Assembly (NCBI RefSeq): GCF_013266695.1
Contig: NZ_JABRXF010000001.1
Span: 861,736 to 925,735, forward strand
From: Hongsoonwoonella zoysiae
Lineage (GTDB): Bacteria > Pseudomonadota > Alphaproteobacteria > Rhizobiales > Stappiaceae
Direction: 5' to 3'
DNA length: 64,000 nt
Position numbers and translations under genes: made by a program. The first letter of the stretch is position 1. Each line of letters begins with the position of its first letter. The notes beneath the pieces are model-generated. The model was given only the letters and a program-made list of their open reading frames with translations. It was not told the DNA's origin and did not search any database. This document shows, piece after piece, positions 1-8,867 of this stretch.

Positions 1-369
1 AGCTTCAGCAGCAGCCCAATCCACCACCGTCACCCCGGGCTTGACCCGGGGCCTATTCCACGTCGCCGAATACTTCGAAATTTCAGGTTGCACTCGGCAC
101 CGGCCCGCTGAATTCAATTTCGCGACCATGTGCTGAAATGTGGACCGGACCTCGCTCAAGGCGGGAGCGGCGGTGGAGCGTGTGGAAGTACAGACCTCGC
201 TCTCAGGGATTTCCTAACCGGACAGCGGTGTGGCTTCCCTCGCTGGCCCGCAAACCCCGCTCCGCCGCCCCCTCACCGCATTCCTTTGCATGTGACCCCC
301 GCTATCGGTTACAGATAGGGGCGAGACGTCGGGACCATCCGCAGTTTTGCAAAGGTCGGCGAGGAAATC
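1..369. other. Gene-free left edge with a dispersed palindromic repeat
   Basis: No reading frame here resembles a protein; the open frames on both strands are short or run antisense to the next gene. The only structure I see is a palindromic repeat near the left end, annotated separately. The promoter of the following carboxypeptidase gene must lie in the last 100–200 bases, but no clear -35/-10 pair stands out. Confidence 0.6.
26..60 (+). repeat. Dispersed palindromic repeat, copy 1
   Basis: The core is an almost perfect palindrome (CCCGGG CTTGA CCCGGG, flanked by CGTCA on the left and GGCC on the right). Two related copies lie at 44535–44563 (same orientation) and 44651–44680 (opposite orientation). 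Over about 29 bases the three share the backbone CGTC-CCCGG-C-TG--C-CGGG--CC-A. Short palindromes of this kind are common between genes in Rhizobiales chromosomes; any function is unknown to me. Confidence 0.55.
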
Positions 370-1794
370 GTGCTGGGCGTATCCATGTTCCAAAGTTTTT
401 TCGGGCGCCGGTTTTGCCGCCGGGCGCCTTTCTTTATGTCGCTTGCCCTGAGCGCGGCCCTGCTTCTCGGCCCGGCTCGTCCGGCGCTGGCGGATGTCGC
501 CTCCTGGGTCGTTTTCGATGTCGAAAGCGGGCGCGTGCTTGATGAAAAGGACGCGACAAGGCAGTGGTATCCGGCCTCCATCACCAAGCTGATGACGGCC
601 TATGTCACCTTCAAGGCGATCGGCGAAGGCCGGGCCAGCATGCAGTCGGTCGTGACGGTTTCGCAGAACGCCGCCGCCGAACCGCCGAGCAAGATGGGCT
701 TTCGTCCCGGCACGAAGCTGACGGTGGAAAACGCGCTGAAGATGGTGCTCGTCAAATCGGCGAACGATATCGCCGTCGCGCTGGGCGAGGCGATCGGCGG
801 CACGGAATCCGGCTTCATTGTGCTGATGAACCAGGAAGCCCAACGCATGGGCCTGTCGGCGACGCATTTCGTCAATCCGCACGGTCTTCCAGACAACAGG
901 CAGGTTTCTTCTGCGCGCGACCTCGGCGTGCTGGCGCGCCGGCTCTGGCTCGATTTTCCGGAACATCGCGGGCTTTATGGCCATGCCGGCCTGAAATTCG
1001 GCAAGAAGACGCTTCGTTCCGCCAACCGGGAGTTTCTGCTCCGCGTTCGCGGCGCGAACGGCCTGAAAACCGGTTATATCTGTAATTCGGGGTATAATGT
1101 CGCCGTTTCTGCCACCCGGCGCGGGCGCACCGTCATGGCCGTCATTCTGGGTGCCGGGTCGGGGCTGGAACGTCTCGCCCACTCGCGCGAACTCATCGAA
1201 AAGGGCTTCGACGAGCGCGGGCGCGGGTCGATCGAGGATCTGAAAGGCGTTTCCGCGCGCCCGCCACAGGATGGTTACTGCAAGTCCAATCCGCGCCTTT
1301 CGGCTGAGGAACTGGTCGCCCGTTACGGAAAGAATGCCAAACGCTCCTCCGCCGTCCTGTCCTACAACGGGCGGCTTGAAGGGGCTTCCGGGCGCATCAT
1401 CCCGGGTGTCGGCGTATCGAAGAATTCCGAAAAGGCGGCGGTGCCGAAGAAGGGTAACAAGATCGACTGGGCCGAGCTCATGGACGATCTGATCGGCCCG
1501 CGCGTTGCCGCCTATCGGCCGATTTCGGTTTCGGTCGGCGTTCCGGAAAATGCCGTTGCGGTGGCCACACCGGCGATCACGGTGGTGCCGGTCGCCAAGC
1601 CCGGCCGCCTGACGGACGTTAAAGCGGGAGAAACGACAAGGGACCTGGCGAAATCCGCCAACCCCGGGGCGATCCTTTCCGACGAAGGCTCGGACGATGA
1701 AACCGACGGCGGCGAGGCGAAACCCGGCGCGATTTTCAAGGGGACGCTTGCGCCCAACGCCCCGCTTCCGATCCTGAAGCCGAAATCTCCGTGA
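370..1794 (+). CDS. D-alanyl-D-alanine carboxypeptidase (penicillin-binding protein, S11 family)
   Basis: Trims the terminal D-alanine from peptidoglycan stem peptides in the periplasm. All three active-site motifs are in order: SITK (residues 70–73, nucleophile Ser70), SAN (130–132) and KTG (233–235). The N-terminus has an arginine-rich stretch, a hydrophobic core and an ALA-type cleavage site near residue 41, i.e. a Sec signal peptide. After the catalytic domain, about 200 residues are low in complexity and rich in Pro, Ala and Gly, longer than in E. coli DacA. The GTG at 370 follows a GAGGA ribosome site closely; an ATG at 385 is the alternative start. I cannot assign a specific dac letter. 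Confidence 0.9.
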   Translation: MLGVSMFQSFFGRRFCRRAPFFMSLALSAALLLGPARPALADVASWVVFDVESGRVLDEKDATRQWYPASITKLMTAYVTFKAIGEGRASMQSVVTVSQNAAAEPPSKMGFRPGTKLTVENALKMVLVKSANDIAVALGEAIGGTESGFIVLMNQEAQRMGLSATHFVNPHGLPDNRQVSSARDLGVLARRLWLDFPEHRGLYGHAGLKFGKKTLRSANREFLLRVRGANGLKTGYICNSGYNVAVSATRRGRTVMAVILGAGSGLERLAHSRELIEKGFDERGRGSIEDLKGVSARPPQDGYCKSNPRLSAEELVARYGKNAKRSSAVLSYNGRLEGASGRIIPGVGVSKNSEKAAVPKKGNKIDWAELMDDLIGPRVAAYRPISVSVGVPENAVAVATPAITVVPVAKPGRLTDVKAGETTRDLAKSANPGAILSDEGSDDETDGGEAKPGAIFKGTLAPNAPLPILKPKSP

Positions 1795-1826
1795 GATTGC
1801 CCTGCCTTTTGAGGAATTAACCTTTC

Positions 1827-2984
1827 ATGACTGCAAGCGATACGGGCCGTCGCGGCCCCAAGCCGCCTATTCCACTCACGGTGATCACGGGTTTTCTCGG
1901 TGCCGGCAAGACCACGCTCCTGAATCGGCTCCTGAAGGACCCGGCGATGGCGGATACCGCCGTGGTCATAAATGAGTTCGGCGAGATCGGGCTCGATCAC
2001 CTGCTTGTCGAAGGCTCGAGCGAGGGGATCGTCGAGCTTTCGTCCGGCTGTCTGTGCTGCACCATTCGCGGGGATCTCGTTACCACCCTTGAGGATCTTT
2101 TGCGCGGGCTCGACAACGGGCGGATCGCGCGGCTTAAACGAGTCGTGATTGAAACGACGGGCCTTGCCGACCCGGCGCCCATTCTCCACACGATCATGCT
2201 ACACCCCTATTTGAGCCTCAGATACCGGCTCGACGGGGTGGTGACGCTGGTCGACGCGGTCAACGGAAATGATACTCTGGACAGTCATGACGAAGCGGTG
2301 CGTCAGGCCGCCGTGGCGGACCGTATCGTGCTCACCAAGACGGACCTGATTGAATCGGATGCGCAACGATCCGGGTTCGACTGGCTTCTGGAGCGTCTTG
2401 GCTCGCTCAATCCGGGCGCAAGGCGTCTCGATGCGTCAGCCGGCGAAGCTGTTCCCGCCAATCTGATCGGCACCGGGCTTTATGATCCCGAAAGCAAGAT
2501 CCCCGATGTCGCCCGCTGGCTGAACGAGGAAGCCTACCGCGATCATGGCCATCACCATCATCACGGGCACGACCATTCCCACGACGTGAACCGGCATGAC
2601 AGCCGGATCAGGGCTTTCACGCTTTCGACGTCGAAACCCGTCCAGACCGCGGCGCTGGAAATGTTTCTCGATCTGTTACGCTCCGCCCACGGGCCGAAGC
2701 TCCTTCGCGTCAAGGGTGTCGTGAGGATCGCGGAGGATCCGGACCGCCCGGTCGTCATCCACGGGGTCCAGCATGTGTTCCATCCACCGGCGACACTTCC
2801 CGCATGGCCGGATGGCGACGACCGGCGAACGCGGCTCGTCTTCATCACGTGCGATCTGCCGGAAGGCTTCGTCCGCAGGATGTTCGATGCCTTCACGGGA
2901 GGTCTGGCGCCCGACACGCCGGACCGGGAAGCGATGACGGACAACCCGCTTTCCATCGGGGGTTTCTCAGGGAACTTTGACTGA
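1827..2984 (+). CDS. CobW/G3E-family GTPase (putative metal chaperone)
   Basis: A G3E P-loop GTPase. The Walker A motif GFLGAGKTT lies at residues 22–30, followed by the metal-binding Cys-x-Cys-Cys motif GCLCC (Cys75, Cys77, Cys78) and a TKTD guanine-specificity motif. A histidine-rich stretch at about residues 239–251 separates the GTPase domain from the C-terminal CobW_C domain; it is typical of zinc-handling members (YjiA/ZagA/YeiR type). The neighbourhood shows no cobalamin operon or Zur site, so metal and client protein are not decidable. ATG at 1827 follows TGAGGAATT. The upstream carboxypeptidase ends 32 bases earlier, so co-transcription is possible. Confidence 0.88.
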   Translation: MTASDTGRRGPKPPIPLTVITGFLGAGKTTLLNRLLKDPAMADTAVVINEFGEIGLDHLLVEGSSEGIVELSSGCLCCTIRGDLVTTLEDLLRGLDNGRIARLKRVVIETTGLADPAPILHTIMLHPYLSLRYRLDGVVTLVDAVNGNDTLDSHDEAVRQAAVADRIVLTKTDLIESDAQRSGFDWLLERLGSLNPGARRLDASAGEAVPANLIGTGLYDPESKIPDVARWLNEEAYRDHGHHHHHGHDHSHDVNRHDSRIRAFTLSTSKPVQTAALEMFLDLLRSAHGPKLLRVKGVVRIAEDPDRPVVIHGVQHVFHPPATLPAWPDGDDRRTRLVFITCDLPEGFVRRMFDAFTGGLAPDTPDREAMTDNPLSIGGFSGNFD

Positions 2985-3030
2985 CCGTTTTGCCACGAGT
3001 TCGGCACGAAAGTCTTTTTCCTCGCCGCAA

Positions 3031-3927
3031 CTATTTACGAACGCGGATCAGCCCTTCCTGCGCGCTTGAGGCGACCAGGACGCCCTCGCGGGTATACAGA
3101 GACCCCCTCGTAAACCCCCGCCCGCCGGAGGCCGAGGGGCTGTCTTCGGAGTAAAGCAGCCACTCGTCGGCGCGAAACGGACGGTGAAACCACATGGCGT
3201 GGTCGAGGCTCGCCACCTGCAGTTTATTGTCGAAAACGCTGGTTCCATGGGCGAAAAGCGCGGTATCCAGCAGCGTCATGTCGGACGCATAGGCCAGGAC
3301 GCAGCTGTGGATTCGAGCGTCGTCCGGCAGTCTGGAGCTGGCCCGAACCCAGACTTTTTGCGAAGGCTCAAGTTTCTTGCGGGAGAAATAGTGAGCAAGA
3401 TCAACGGGTCTGAGCTCAATCGGGCGCTCCCGCTCCCAGTAGCGGCGCACGCTTTCCGGCGCGACGGCAAGGAATTTTTCCTTCAGTTCCGCCTCGCTCG
3501 GCAAGTCTTCGGGGCCTGGAACCTCGCCCATGTCGATCTGGTGATCCAATCCCTCTTCACGCGCGTGAAACGAGGCGGACATTGAAAAAATCGCCTTGCC
3601 GTGCTGGATCGCGACGACGCGCCGCGTGGTAAAGCTGCCGCCGTCGCGGATACGGTCGACCTCGTAGATAATCGGCACGGAAGGGTCGCCGGGGCGCATG
3701 AAGTAGCCGTGGAGGGAGTGTACCGGCCGTTCTTCTTCCACCGTGCGGGACGCGGCGACAAGCGCCTGGCCGATCACCTGTCCGCCGAAGACGCGCTGCC
3801 AGCCGACCTGGGGGCTCATGCCGCGGAAGAGGTTCTGCTCAAGCGGCTCGAGATCGAGGATCGCAAGCAACCCCTCGACGGCGGAATTGCCGGTCGTGGC
3901 CTTTGATTCCGCACTGGAATCGTTCAT
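3031..3927 (-). CDS. tesB: Acyl-CoA thioesterase II
   Basis: Hydrolyses acyl-CoA to free fatty acid and CoA in the cytoplasm. The 298-residue protein spans the usual TesB length and has both hot-dog halves: N-terminal FGGQVIGQALVAA and HSLHGYFMRPGD, and C-terminal SLDHAMWFHRPFRADEW and GRGFTRGSLYTREG. The open frame extends upstream to 4257, but homology begins only after the ATG at 3927 (MNDSSAESK), so that start is chosen. It converges on the CobW gene and is divergent from the UbiH-type hydroxylase, so it is probably its own transcription unit. Confidence 0.92.
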   Translation of the reverse strand: MNDSSAESKATTGNSAVEGLLAILDLEPLEQNLFRGMSPQVGWQRVFGGQVIGQALVAASRTVEEERPVHSLHGYFMRPGDPSVPIIYEVDRIRDGGSFTTRRVVAIQHGKAIFSMSASFHAREEGLDHQIDMGEVPGPEDLPSEAELKEKFLAVAPESVRRYWERERPIELRPVDLAHYFSRKKLEPSQKVWVRASSRLPDDARIHSCVLAYASDMTLLDTALFAHGTSVFDNKLQVASLDHAMWFHRPFRADEWLLYSEDSPSASGGRGFTRGSLYTREGVLVASSAQEGLIRVRK

Positions 3928-4057
3928 GGGTAAACCCCTATGATCCGGTAGGGCCGGCGGATGGCGCCGACATTGGATTGAGCTAAGTGGTACGGGAGTT
4001 GTCCGGCACCTGACGTAAAAGTCAAGTGCGGCACGCCTCGTGAATGGAGAGCGGGAG

Positions 4058-5302
4058 ATGGCAAAGACGCGAACGGCGAAAGATGGCGACCGTCTCGATG
4101 TGCTGATCGGCGGAGGCGGATACGTCGGCCTGTCGTTGGCGGTGGCATTGAAGCAGGCCGACCCTGCGATCCGGGTGGCCCTGGTCGATCTGCGCCAGCG
4201 TGCGGAAATGGAGAAGGACCCGCGCGCTTCCGCCATTATCGCGGCGGCGAGCCGCATGCTCGACCAGCTTGGTGTCTGGCGGGAAATCGAGCCTCATGCC
4301 GAGCCGATCATGGAAATGATTGTCACGGATTCCAGGCTTCGCGACGTCGTCCGCCCGGTTTTCCTGACATTCGAAGGCGAAGTCGCGCCGGGTGAACCTT
4401 TCGCGCATATGGTGCCGAACGGAAAGATGGTCGCAAGCCTTGCCGACCGGGCGGCAAGCCTTGGCGTTGAAATCATCGCGCCCGATGCGGTGACCGATTT
4501 TCACGAAGTTGACGCCGGAGTGGAGGTGATCTTGCGGTCCGGCAAGGTGCTGCAAGCAAGCCTTCTTGTTGCCGCGGATGGTGTGCGCTCGCGCCTGAGG
4601 GACCTTGCCGGTATCCAGACGGTGAAGTGGGAATACGGACAGGCCGGCATCGTGACCACCGTTGCCCATGAACGCCCGCACGATGGCCGCGCGGAAGAAC
4701 ATTTCCTTCCCTCCGGTCCCTTCGCGATCCTGCCGCTGAAGGACAACAAGTCCTCACTCGTGTGGACGGAGACACAGGAAGAGGCCGAAAAACTCGTCAA
4801 GGGAGACGATTTCACCTTCGAGCTGGAGCTTGAGCGCCGTTTCGGCCATCACCTTGGCGAAATCAAGCTCGCCGGTCCGCGCAATGCCTATCCGCTCGGT
4901 CTGACGCTCGCCCGCTCCTTCGTGAAGCCGCGTTTCGCGCTCGCCGGCGATGCCGCGCACGGAATCCACCCGATTTCCGGCCAGGGCCTCAACCTTGGCT
5001 TCAAGGATGTTGCGGCCCTTGCCGAGGTACTCATCGAGGCGCGGCGCCTCGGTCAGGATATCGGCGCGCTCGACGTGCTGGAAAAATACGAGCGCTGGCG
5101 CCGGTTCGATACGTTCCGCATGGGTGTGGTGACGGATGTCCTGAACCGGCTGTTTTCCAACGATAGCGATGCTTTGCGCGCGGTGCGCGATGTCGGCCTC
5201 GGGCTGGTCGACCGCATGCCGTTCGTGAAGCGCTTCTTCATCCGCCAGGCGGCGGGGCTTACCGGAGAAATGCCGCGGCTTCTGGCGGGCGAGCCGATCT
5301 GA
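4058..5302 (+). CDS. UbiH/UbiF/COQ6-family FAD-dependent hydroxylase (ubiquinone biosynthesis)
   Basis: A flavin monooxygenase expected to hydroxylate the ubiquinone ring precursor. It has the N-terminal FAD dinucleotide-binding glycine motif (GGGGYVGLSLAVAL), the mid-protein motif near GVRSRLRDLAGI, and the C-terminal GDAAHGIHPISGQGLNLGF motif that contacts the FAD ribityl chain. The ATG at 4058 is preferred because GGAGA and GGGAG lie just before it; an in-frame GTG at 4040 is possible. The stop overlaps the start of the next gene (TGATG), so both are probably co-translated. Which ring position it hydroxylates cannot be read from sequence. Confidence 0.9.
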   Translation: MAKTRTAKDGDRLDVLIGGGGYVGLSLAVALKQADPAIRVALVDLRQRAEMEKDPRASAIIAAASRMLDQLGVWREIEPHAEPIMEMIVTDSRLRDVVRPVFLTFEGEVAPGEPFAHMVPNGKMVASLADRAASLGVEIIAPDAVTDFHEVDAGVEVILRSGKVLQASLLVAADGVRSRLRDLAGIQTVKWEYGQAGIVTTVAHERPHDGRAEEHFLPSGPFAILPLKDNKSSLVWTETQEEAEKLVKGDDFTFELELERRFGHHLGEIKLAGPRNAYPLGLTLARSFVKPRFALAGDAAHGIHPISGQGLNLGFKDVAALAEVLIEARRLGQDIGALDVLEKYERWRRFDTFRMGVVTDVLNRLFSNDSDALRAVRDVGLGLVDRMPFVKRFFIRQAAGLTGEMPRLLAGEPI

Positions 5303-6201
5303 TGAAAAGGCGCGGCAAGTCTGGAAGCGCTGCGCGCAAGCCCTCGCCGGACCGTTCCCGCCGTGTTGTCCTCCTCACGGGGTGTTCCTCGGGAATAGGC
5401 GAAGCGGCCGCTCACGCCTTGCGCGGGCGCGACTGGTGGGTTTTTCCGACAGCGCGCAAACAAGGCGATGTGGAAAGGCTGCGCGGGAAGGGTTTTGAGG
5501 CGTTTCGCCTCGATTACGAGGACGAGGCGTCGATTGCCAGCGCGGTAGAATCCGTACTGGAGCGCACGGGCGGGCGGATCGACGGGCTCTTCAACAATGG
5601 CGCCTACGCTATTCCGGGGGCCATCGAGGATCTGCCGACATCCGCGCTCAGGGAGCTTTTCGAGGCGAATTTCATAGGCTGGCATGACCTCACGCGGCGC
5701 GTTTTGCCCGCCATGCGCAGGCAGCGCCACGGCAGGATCGTGCAATGCTCTTCGATCCTCGGCTTTATCGCCATGCCCTATCGCGGCGCCTACAACGCAT
5801 CGAAATTCGCGCTCGAAGGCTATTCGGACACGCTGCGCCTCGAACTCGCGGGGACAGGCATCCATGTTTCGCTGATCGAACCGGGGCCGATCGCCACGAA
5901 ATTCACAGAAAATGCGATGGCGAATTTCTATCGTGTGATCGGCAGGGCAGGAATGGAGGCCTCACCCTACCGGGCGGTTTATGAAAAACGCCTGAAGCGG
6001 ATGGCAGGTGGCGAACCCTCACGTTTCAAGCTCGGGCCTCTGGCCGTCGTCAGGCCGCTCATACACGCGCTTGAGGCGCCTTATCCCAGGGCACGCTACC
6101 GCGTAACCGTACCGACGCGGGCAATGTCGATTGCCCGGCGGCTTTCCTCCACGCGCCTTCTCGACCGATTGCTGTTGCGGGCGGCGGGATCGAAGGAATA
6201 A
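5302..6201 (+). CDS. Short-chain dehydrogenase/reductase (SDR)
   Basis: A classical NAD(P)-dependent SDR. The cofactor motif TGCSSGIG is at residues 26–33, NNGAY corresponds to the NNAG motif, and the catalytic pair is YNASK (Tyr164, Lys168), followed by a PG motif in LIEPGPIATKF. The first 20 residues are a basic extension ahead of the Rossmann fold. Start overlaps the previous stop by one base. The substrate is unknown; SDRs of this type with Cys-Ser-Ser in the glycine motif act on varied alcohols, sterols and lipids. Confidence 0.88.
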   Translation: MKRRGKSGSAARKPSPDRSRRVVLLTGCSSGIGEAAAHALRGRDWWVFPTARKQGDVERLRGKGFEAFRLDYEDEASIASAVESVLERTGGRIDGLFNNGAYAIPGAIEDLPTSALRELFEANFIGWHDLTRRVLPAMRRQRHGRIVQCSSILGFIAMPYRGAYNASKFALEGYSDTLRLELAGTGIHVSLIEPGPIATKFTENAMANFYRVIGRAGMEASPYRAVYEKRLKRMAGGEPSRFKLGPLAVVRPLIHALEAPYPRARYRVTVPTRAMSIARRLSSTRLLDRLLLRAAGSKE

Positions 6202-6338
6202 GGCATCCGCGACGATATGGGGTAATTGTCGGCGCCGGGCTCATGCGCATATGAGATGGATCGGCTTGCAGCGCCGGGATGATTTCGGCCGTTGGCGGCA
6301 CGGCGGTCTGCTCATTTTCCTTGCAACGGAGAGTTCTA

Positions 6339-6536
6339 TTGGGAGAATTCCTTTATAATCTGGTTCCGGTTGCGGTCGGCGCGGTGGCGGTCGTCCTGCT
6401 CATGGGCCTTTGGAACATGATGCGTGGAGGATCGTCCTCACGCTCCCAGATGCTGATGCGTTGGCGTGTCGGCCTTCAGTTTCTGGCAATCATCATCATA
6501 ATGGCGACGCTCTATTTCATGGGAACGCGGCCTTGA
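6339..6536 (+). CDS. Small twin-transmembrane protein (HIG1-domain-like)
   Basis: A 65-residue membrane protein with two hydrophobic helices (about residues 6–25 and 44–62) joined by a short positively charged loop around RGGSSSRSQMLMRWRV. Helix–loop–helix proteins of this size, encoded just before the cobalamin adenosyltransferase, are conserved in Rhizobiales and resemble the hypoxia-induced HIG1 domain. I choose the TTG at 6339 because a GGAG ribosome site lies at 6328–6332; the upstream ATG of the open frame (6279) has no such site and would add an unrelated stretch. The function is not established. Confidence 0.75.
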   Translation: MGEFLYNLVPVAVGAVAVVLLMGLWNMMRGGSSSRSQMLMRWRVGLQFLAIIIIMATLYFMGTRP

Positions 6537-6567
6537 GCGACGCTTACCGGGCCGGGCAAGGTGAAAC

Positions 6568-7143
6568 ATGGTCGTTTTGAACAAGATCTACACCAAGACA
6601 GGCGATGCCGGGACAACGGCGCTTGGAAGCGGCGAGCGGCGAGCGAAGCACGACCTGAGGATCCAGGCTTATGGGACGGTCGACGAAACCAATGCCATTG
6701 TGGGCATCGTCCGCCTTGAAGCCGCGAAGATCGCTGCGGAGCTGGATAAGGTGCTGGCGCGCATCCAGAACGACCTTTTCGACCTGGGGGCCGATCTTGC
6801 AAGGCCGGAAACCGACGAAGACCTCGGCTACGAACCGCTGCGGATGACGGCAGCGCAGGTTTCCGCGGTCGAGGCGGAAATCGACCGGCTGAATGCCGAT
6901 CTGGAACCGCTGCGATCCTTCGTGTTGCCCGGCGGGGCGCCGGCTTCCGCGCATCTCCACCACGCCCGTACCGTCTCGCGCCGGGCGGAGCGGCTTATGA
7001 CGGAGCTTGCGGAGGCGGAAAATATAAACCGGCATGCGCTCGTCTACATGAACAGGCTGTCGGACTTCTTCTTCGTCGCCGCGCGCTGGGTCAACGCCAG
7101 GGGGACAGGCGACGTCCTCTGGGTGCCGGGCAAAAACCGCTGA
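6568..7143 (+). CDS. PduO-type cob(I)alamin adenosyltransferase
   Basis: Transfers the adenosyl group of ATP to cob(I)alamin (or cobyrinic acid a,c-diamide) to make coenzyme B12. The N-terminal signature KIYTKTGDAGTT, the downstream YGTVDETNA and the RRAERL motif near the C-terminal third are diagnostic of the PduO/EutT-like ATR family and differ from the P-loop CobA family. The length of 191 residues is standard. It lies 31 bases after the small membrane protein and 22 bases before the rhomboid protease, on the same strand, suggesting one operon. I see no B12 riboswitch upstream. Confidence 0.92.
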   Translation: MVVLNKIYTKTGDAGTTALGSGERRAKHDLRIQAYGTVDETNAIVGIVRLEAAKIAAELDKVLARIQNDLFDLGADLARPETDEDLGYEPLRMTAAQVSAVEAEIDRLNADLEPLRSFVLPGGAPASAHLHHARTVSRRAERLMTELAEAENINRHALVYMNRLSDFFFVAARWVNARGTGDVLWVPGKNR

Positions 7144-7165
7144 CCACCAGCTTGGGCGAGGGGCG

Positions 7166-7858
7166 ATGTTCATTCCGCTGCACGATCATAACCCCCTCAC
7201 CTACGTCAGGCGACAATATGTCACATGGGGGCTGATCGGATTGAACATCGCCGTTTTCCTGCTTTTTCAGGGCGGCGGATTGTCTGATGACGCCCTGGCG
7301 GCTTCCGCCCTCTCGCTCGGTCTTGTGCCGGCGGTCTTCTTCGATCTGCGCGAGCTCTCGCCGGAACTTGTGCTGGTGCCCGAAGCGGCTTCGATGCTGA
7401 CTTACGCCTTCCTGCACGGCGGCTGGGTGCATCTGGCCGGCAACATGCTTTTCCTCTTGGTGTTCGGCGATAATGTCGAGGACGCCATGGGCCACGTGAA
7501 ATTCCTGTTCTTCTACCTTGCCTGCGCTGCCGTGGCGGGTTTTGCGCAAGCAGCCCTCGACCCGGCGTCCACGGTGCCGATCGTCGGCGCATCGGGCGCG
7601 GTGGCCGGTGTCATCGGCGCTTATCTGGTCCTGCATCCGCGTGTCAGGCTCTGGGTGCTGGCGCTTGGGCGTATCCCCTTGCGGATCCCGGCAAGCTGGG
7701 CACTGGTCGCCTGGATCGGATATCAGATCGCAATGGCCGTCGGCTCTCCGGAAGAAGGGGTCGCCTGGTGGGCGCATGTGGCCGGCTTCTTCGTGGGGGC
7801 AGCGCTCGTCGTCGTCCTGAAAAGGCCCGGCGTGCCGTTGTTCGACCGCGCCGCTTGA
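7166..7858 (+). CDS. Rhomboid-family intramembrane serine protease
   Basis: A membrane protease cleaving within or near transmembrane helices. It shows the rhomboid hallmarks: an HGGWVHLAGNMLFL segment in the second helix, the catalytic GASG motif (Ser near residue 142) and the catalytic histidine in WWAHVAGFFVG (about residue 204). Six hydrophobic segments can be counted. The substrate is unknown. It is the last gene of the apparent twin-TM/adenosyltransferase/rhomboid operon; the next gene on the strand is 235 bases away. Confidence 0.9.
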   Translation: MFIPLHDHNPLTYVRRQYVTWGLIGLNIAVFLLFQGGGLSDDALAASALSLGLVPAVFFDLRELSPELVLVPEAASMLTYAFLHGGWVHLAGNMLFLLVFGDNVEDAMGHVKFLFFYLACAAVAGFAQAALDPASTVPIVGASGAVAGVIGAYLVLHPRVRLWVLALGRIPLRIPASWALVAWIGYQIAMAVGSPEEGVAWWAHVAGFFVGAALVVVLKRPGVPLFDRAA

Positions 7859-7945
7859 GGCGGAGGGGCGTGATGCCCAAGCCATCATACCGCCGCCGAT
7901 CGGGTCCAAGGTCGCAATTGCGACAGTGGTGGACTTCCGGCGGCG

Positions 7946-7974
7946 TTGACACCTGACGATAGCGTCAGTACGGT
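7946..7974 (+). promoter_or_regulatory. Putative etfBA promoter with a 16-bp palindromic operator in the spacer
   Basis: A consensus -35 box TTGACA (7946–7951) is followed by exactly 17 bases and a weak -10-like TACGGT (7969–7974). The spacer contains the perfect inverted repeat CTGACG-ATAG-CGTCAG (7953–7968). A palindrome that fills the spacer is the usual arrangement for a repressor, often TetR-type, that blocks RNA polymerase. The site is about 120 bases before etfB. The regulator is not in the window. Confidence 0.5.
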
Positions 7975-8093
7975 CGCCGCCCGATCGTCGGAATAAGCGG
8001 AAATCTGCCGTTTCCAGATACCGGAAATCTCCGGTGGCCACCATGTCATGCGCAGGTGAGGAACACTGCGCGAGCGGGAGGTGCAAGAGCCCC

Positions 8094-8843
8094 ATGAAGA
8101 TCCTCGTACCCGTGAAGCGGGTGATCGACTACAACGTCAAGGTGCGCGTCAAGGCCGACGGGTCGGGCGTGGATCTCGCCAACGTCAAGATGTCGATGAA
8201 TCCCTTCGACGAAATCGCGGTCGAAGAAGCCATCAGGCTGAAGGAAGCCGGCAAGGCGACCGAAGTCGTGCTTGTCTCGGTCGGCCCACAGCAGGCGCAG
8301 GAAACCCTGCGCACTGGCCTCGCCATGGGCGCGGACCGTGGCATTCTGGTGAAGACCGACGCTTTGACCGAGCCGCTGGCTGTCGCCAAGATCCTGAAAG
8401 GCATCGTCGGCGAGGAAGAGCCGGGCCTCGTGATTCTCGGCAAGCAGGCGATCGACGACGACTGCAACCAGACCGGCCAGATGCTTGCCGCCCTGCTCGG
8501 CTGGGCGCAGGGCACCTTTGCAAACAAGCTCGATCTCGGCGAAGGCACGGTCGACGTCACCCGCGAGGTCGACGGCGGCCTTCAGACCGTGCAGCTCAAG
8601 ATGCCGGCCGTCGTGACGACGGACCTGCGCCTCAACGAGCCGCGCTACGCCTCGCTGCCGAACATCATGAAGGCGAAGAAGAAGCCGATCGACGAAAAGT
8701 CGCCGGACGATTATGGCGTCGACATTTCGCCGCGTCTCGAAGTCGTCGCGACGAAGGAGCCGCCGGCGCGCGAAGCCGGCATCAAGGTCGCTTCCGTGGC
8801 CGAGCTCGTCGAAAAGCTCAAGAACGAAGCCGGCGTGCTTTGA
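8094..8843 (+). CDS. etfB: Electron transfer flavoprotein, beta subunit
   Basis: With EtfA forms the FAD/AMP-containing heterodimer that carries electrons from acyl-CoA dehydrogenases to ETF-ubiquinone oxidoreductase. It begins [19 protein letters not shown], ends at the family's usual length (249 residues), and contains the recognition loop [20 protein letters not shown] (residues 180–199). That loop is near-identical to the human ETFB region methylated at two lysines; the equivalents are Lys193 and Lys196. A candidate methyltransferase for it lies at 34874–35569. The ATG at 8094 is chosen over the longer open frame starting at 8034. etfA follows after 24 bases with a good AGGAGG-like site. 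Confidence 0.96.
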   Translation: MKILVPVKRVIDYNVKVRVKADGSGVDLANVKMSMNPFDEIAVEEAIRLKEAGKATEVVLVSVGPQQAQETLRTGLAMGADRGILVKTDALTEPLAVAKILKGIVGEEEPGLVILGKQAIDDDCNQTGQMLAALLGWAQGTFANKLDLGEGTVDVTREVDGGLQTVQLKMPAVVTTDLRLNEPRYASLPNIMKAKKKPIDEKSPDDYGVDISPRLEVVATKEPPAREAGIKVASVAELVEKLKNEAGVL

Positions 8844-8867
8844 GCGGCAAGAAGGAGGAATTCTGAA

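Noticed and set aside
214..1182. A long minus-strand frame opposite the carboxypeptidase gene
   Set aside because: Antisense to clear catalytic motifs, no ribosome site, composition typical of a shadow frame. The same holds for 13704–14975 (opposite argH) and 33508–34890 (opposite the M20 gene).
6202..6338. A cobalamin riboswitch before the adenosyltransferase operon
   Set aside because: No B12-box-like conserved sequence or suitable folding region is visible.
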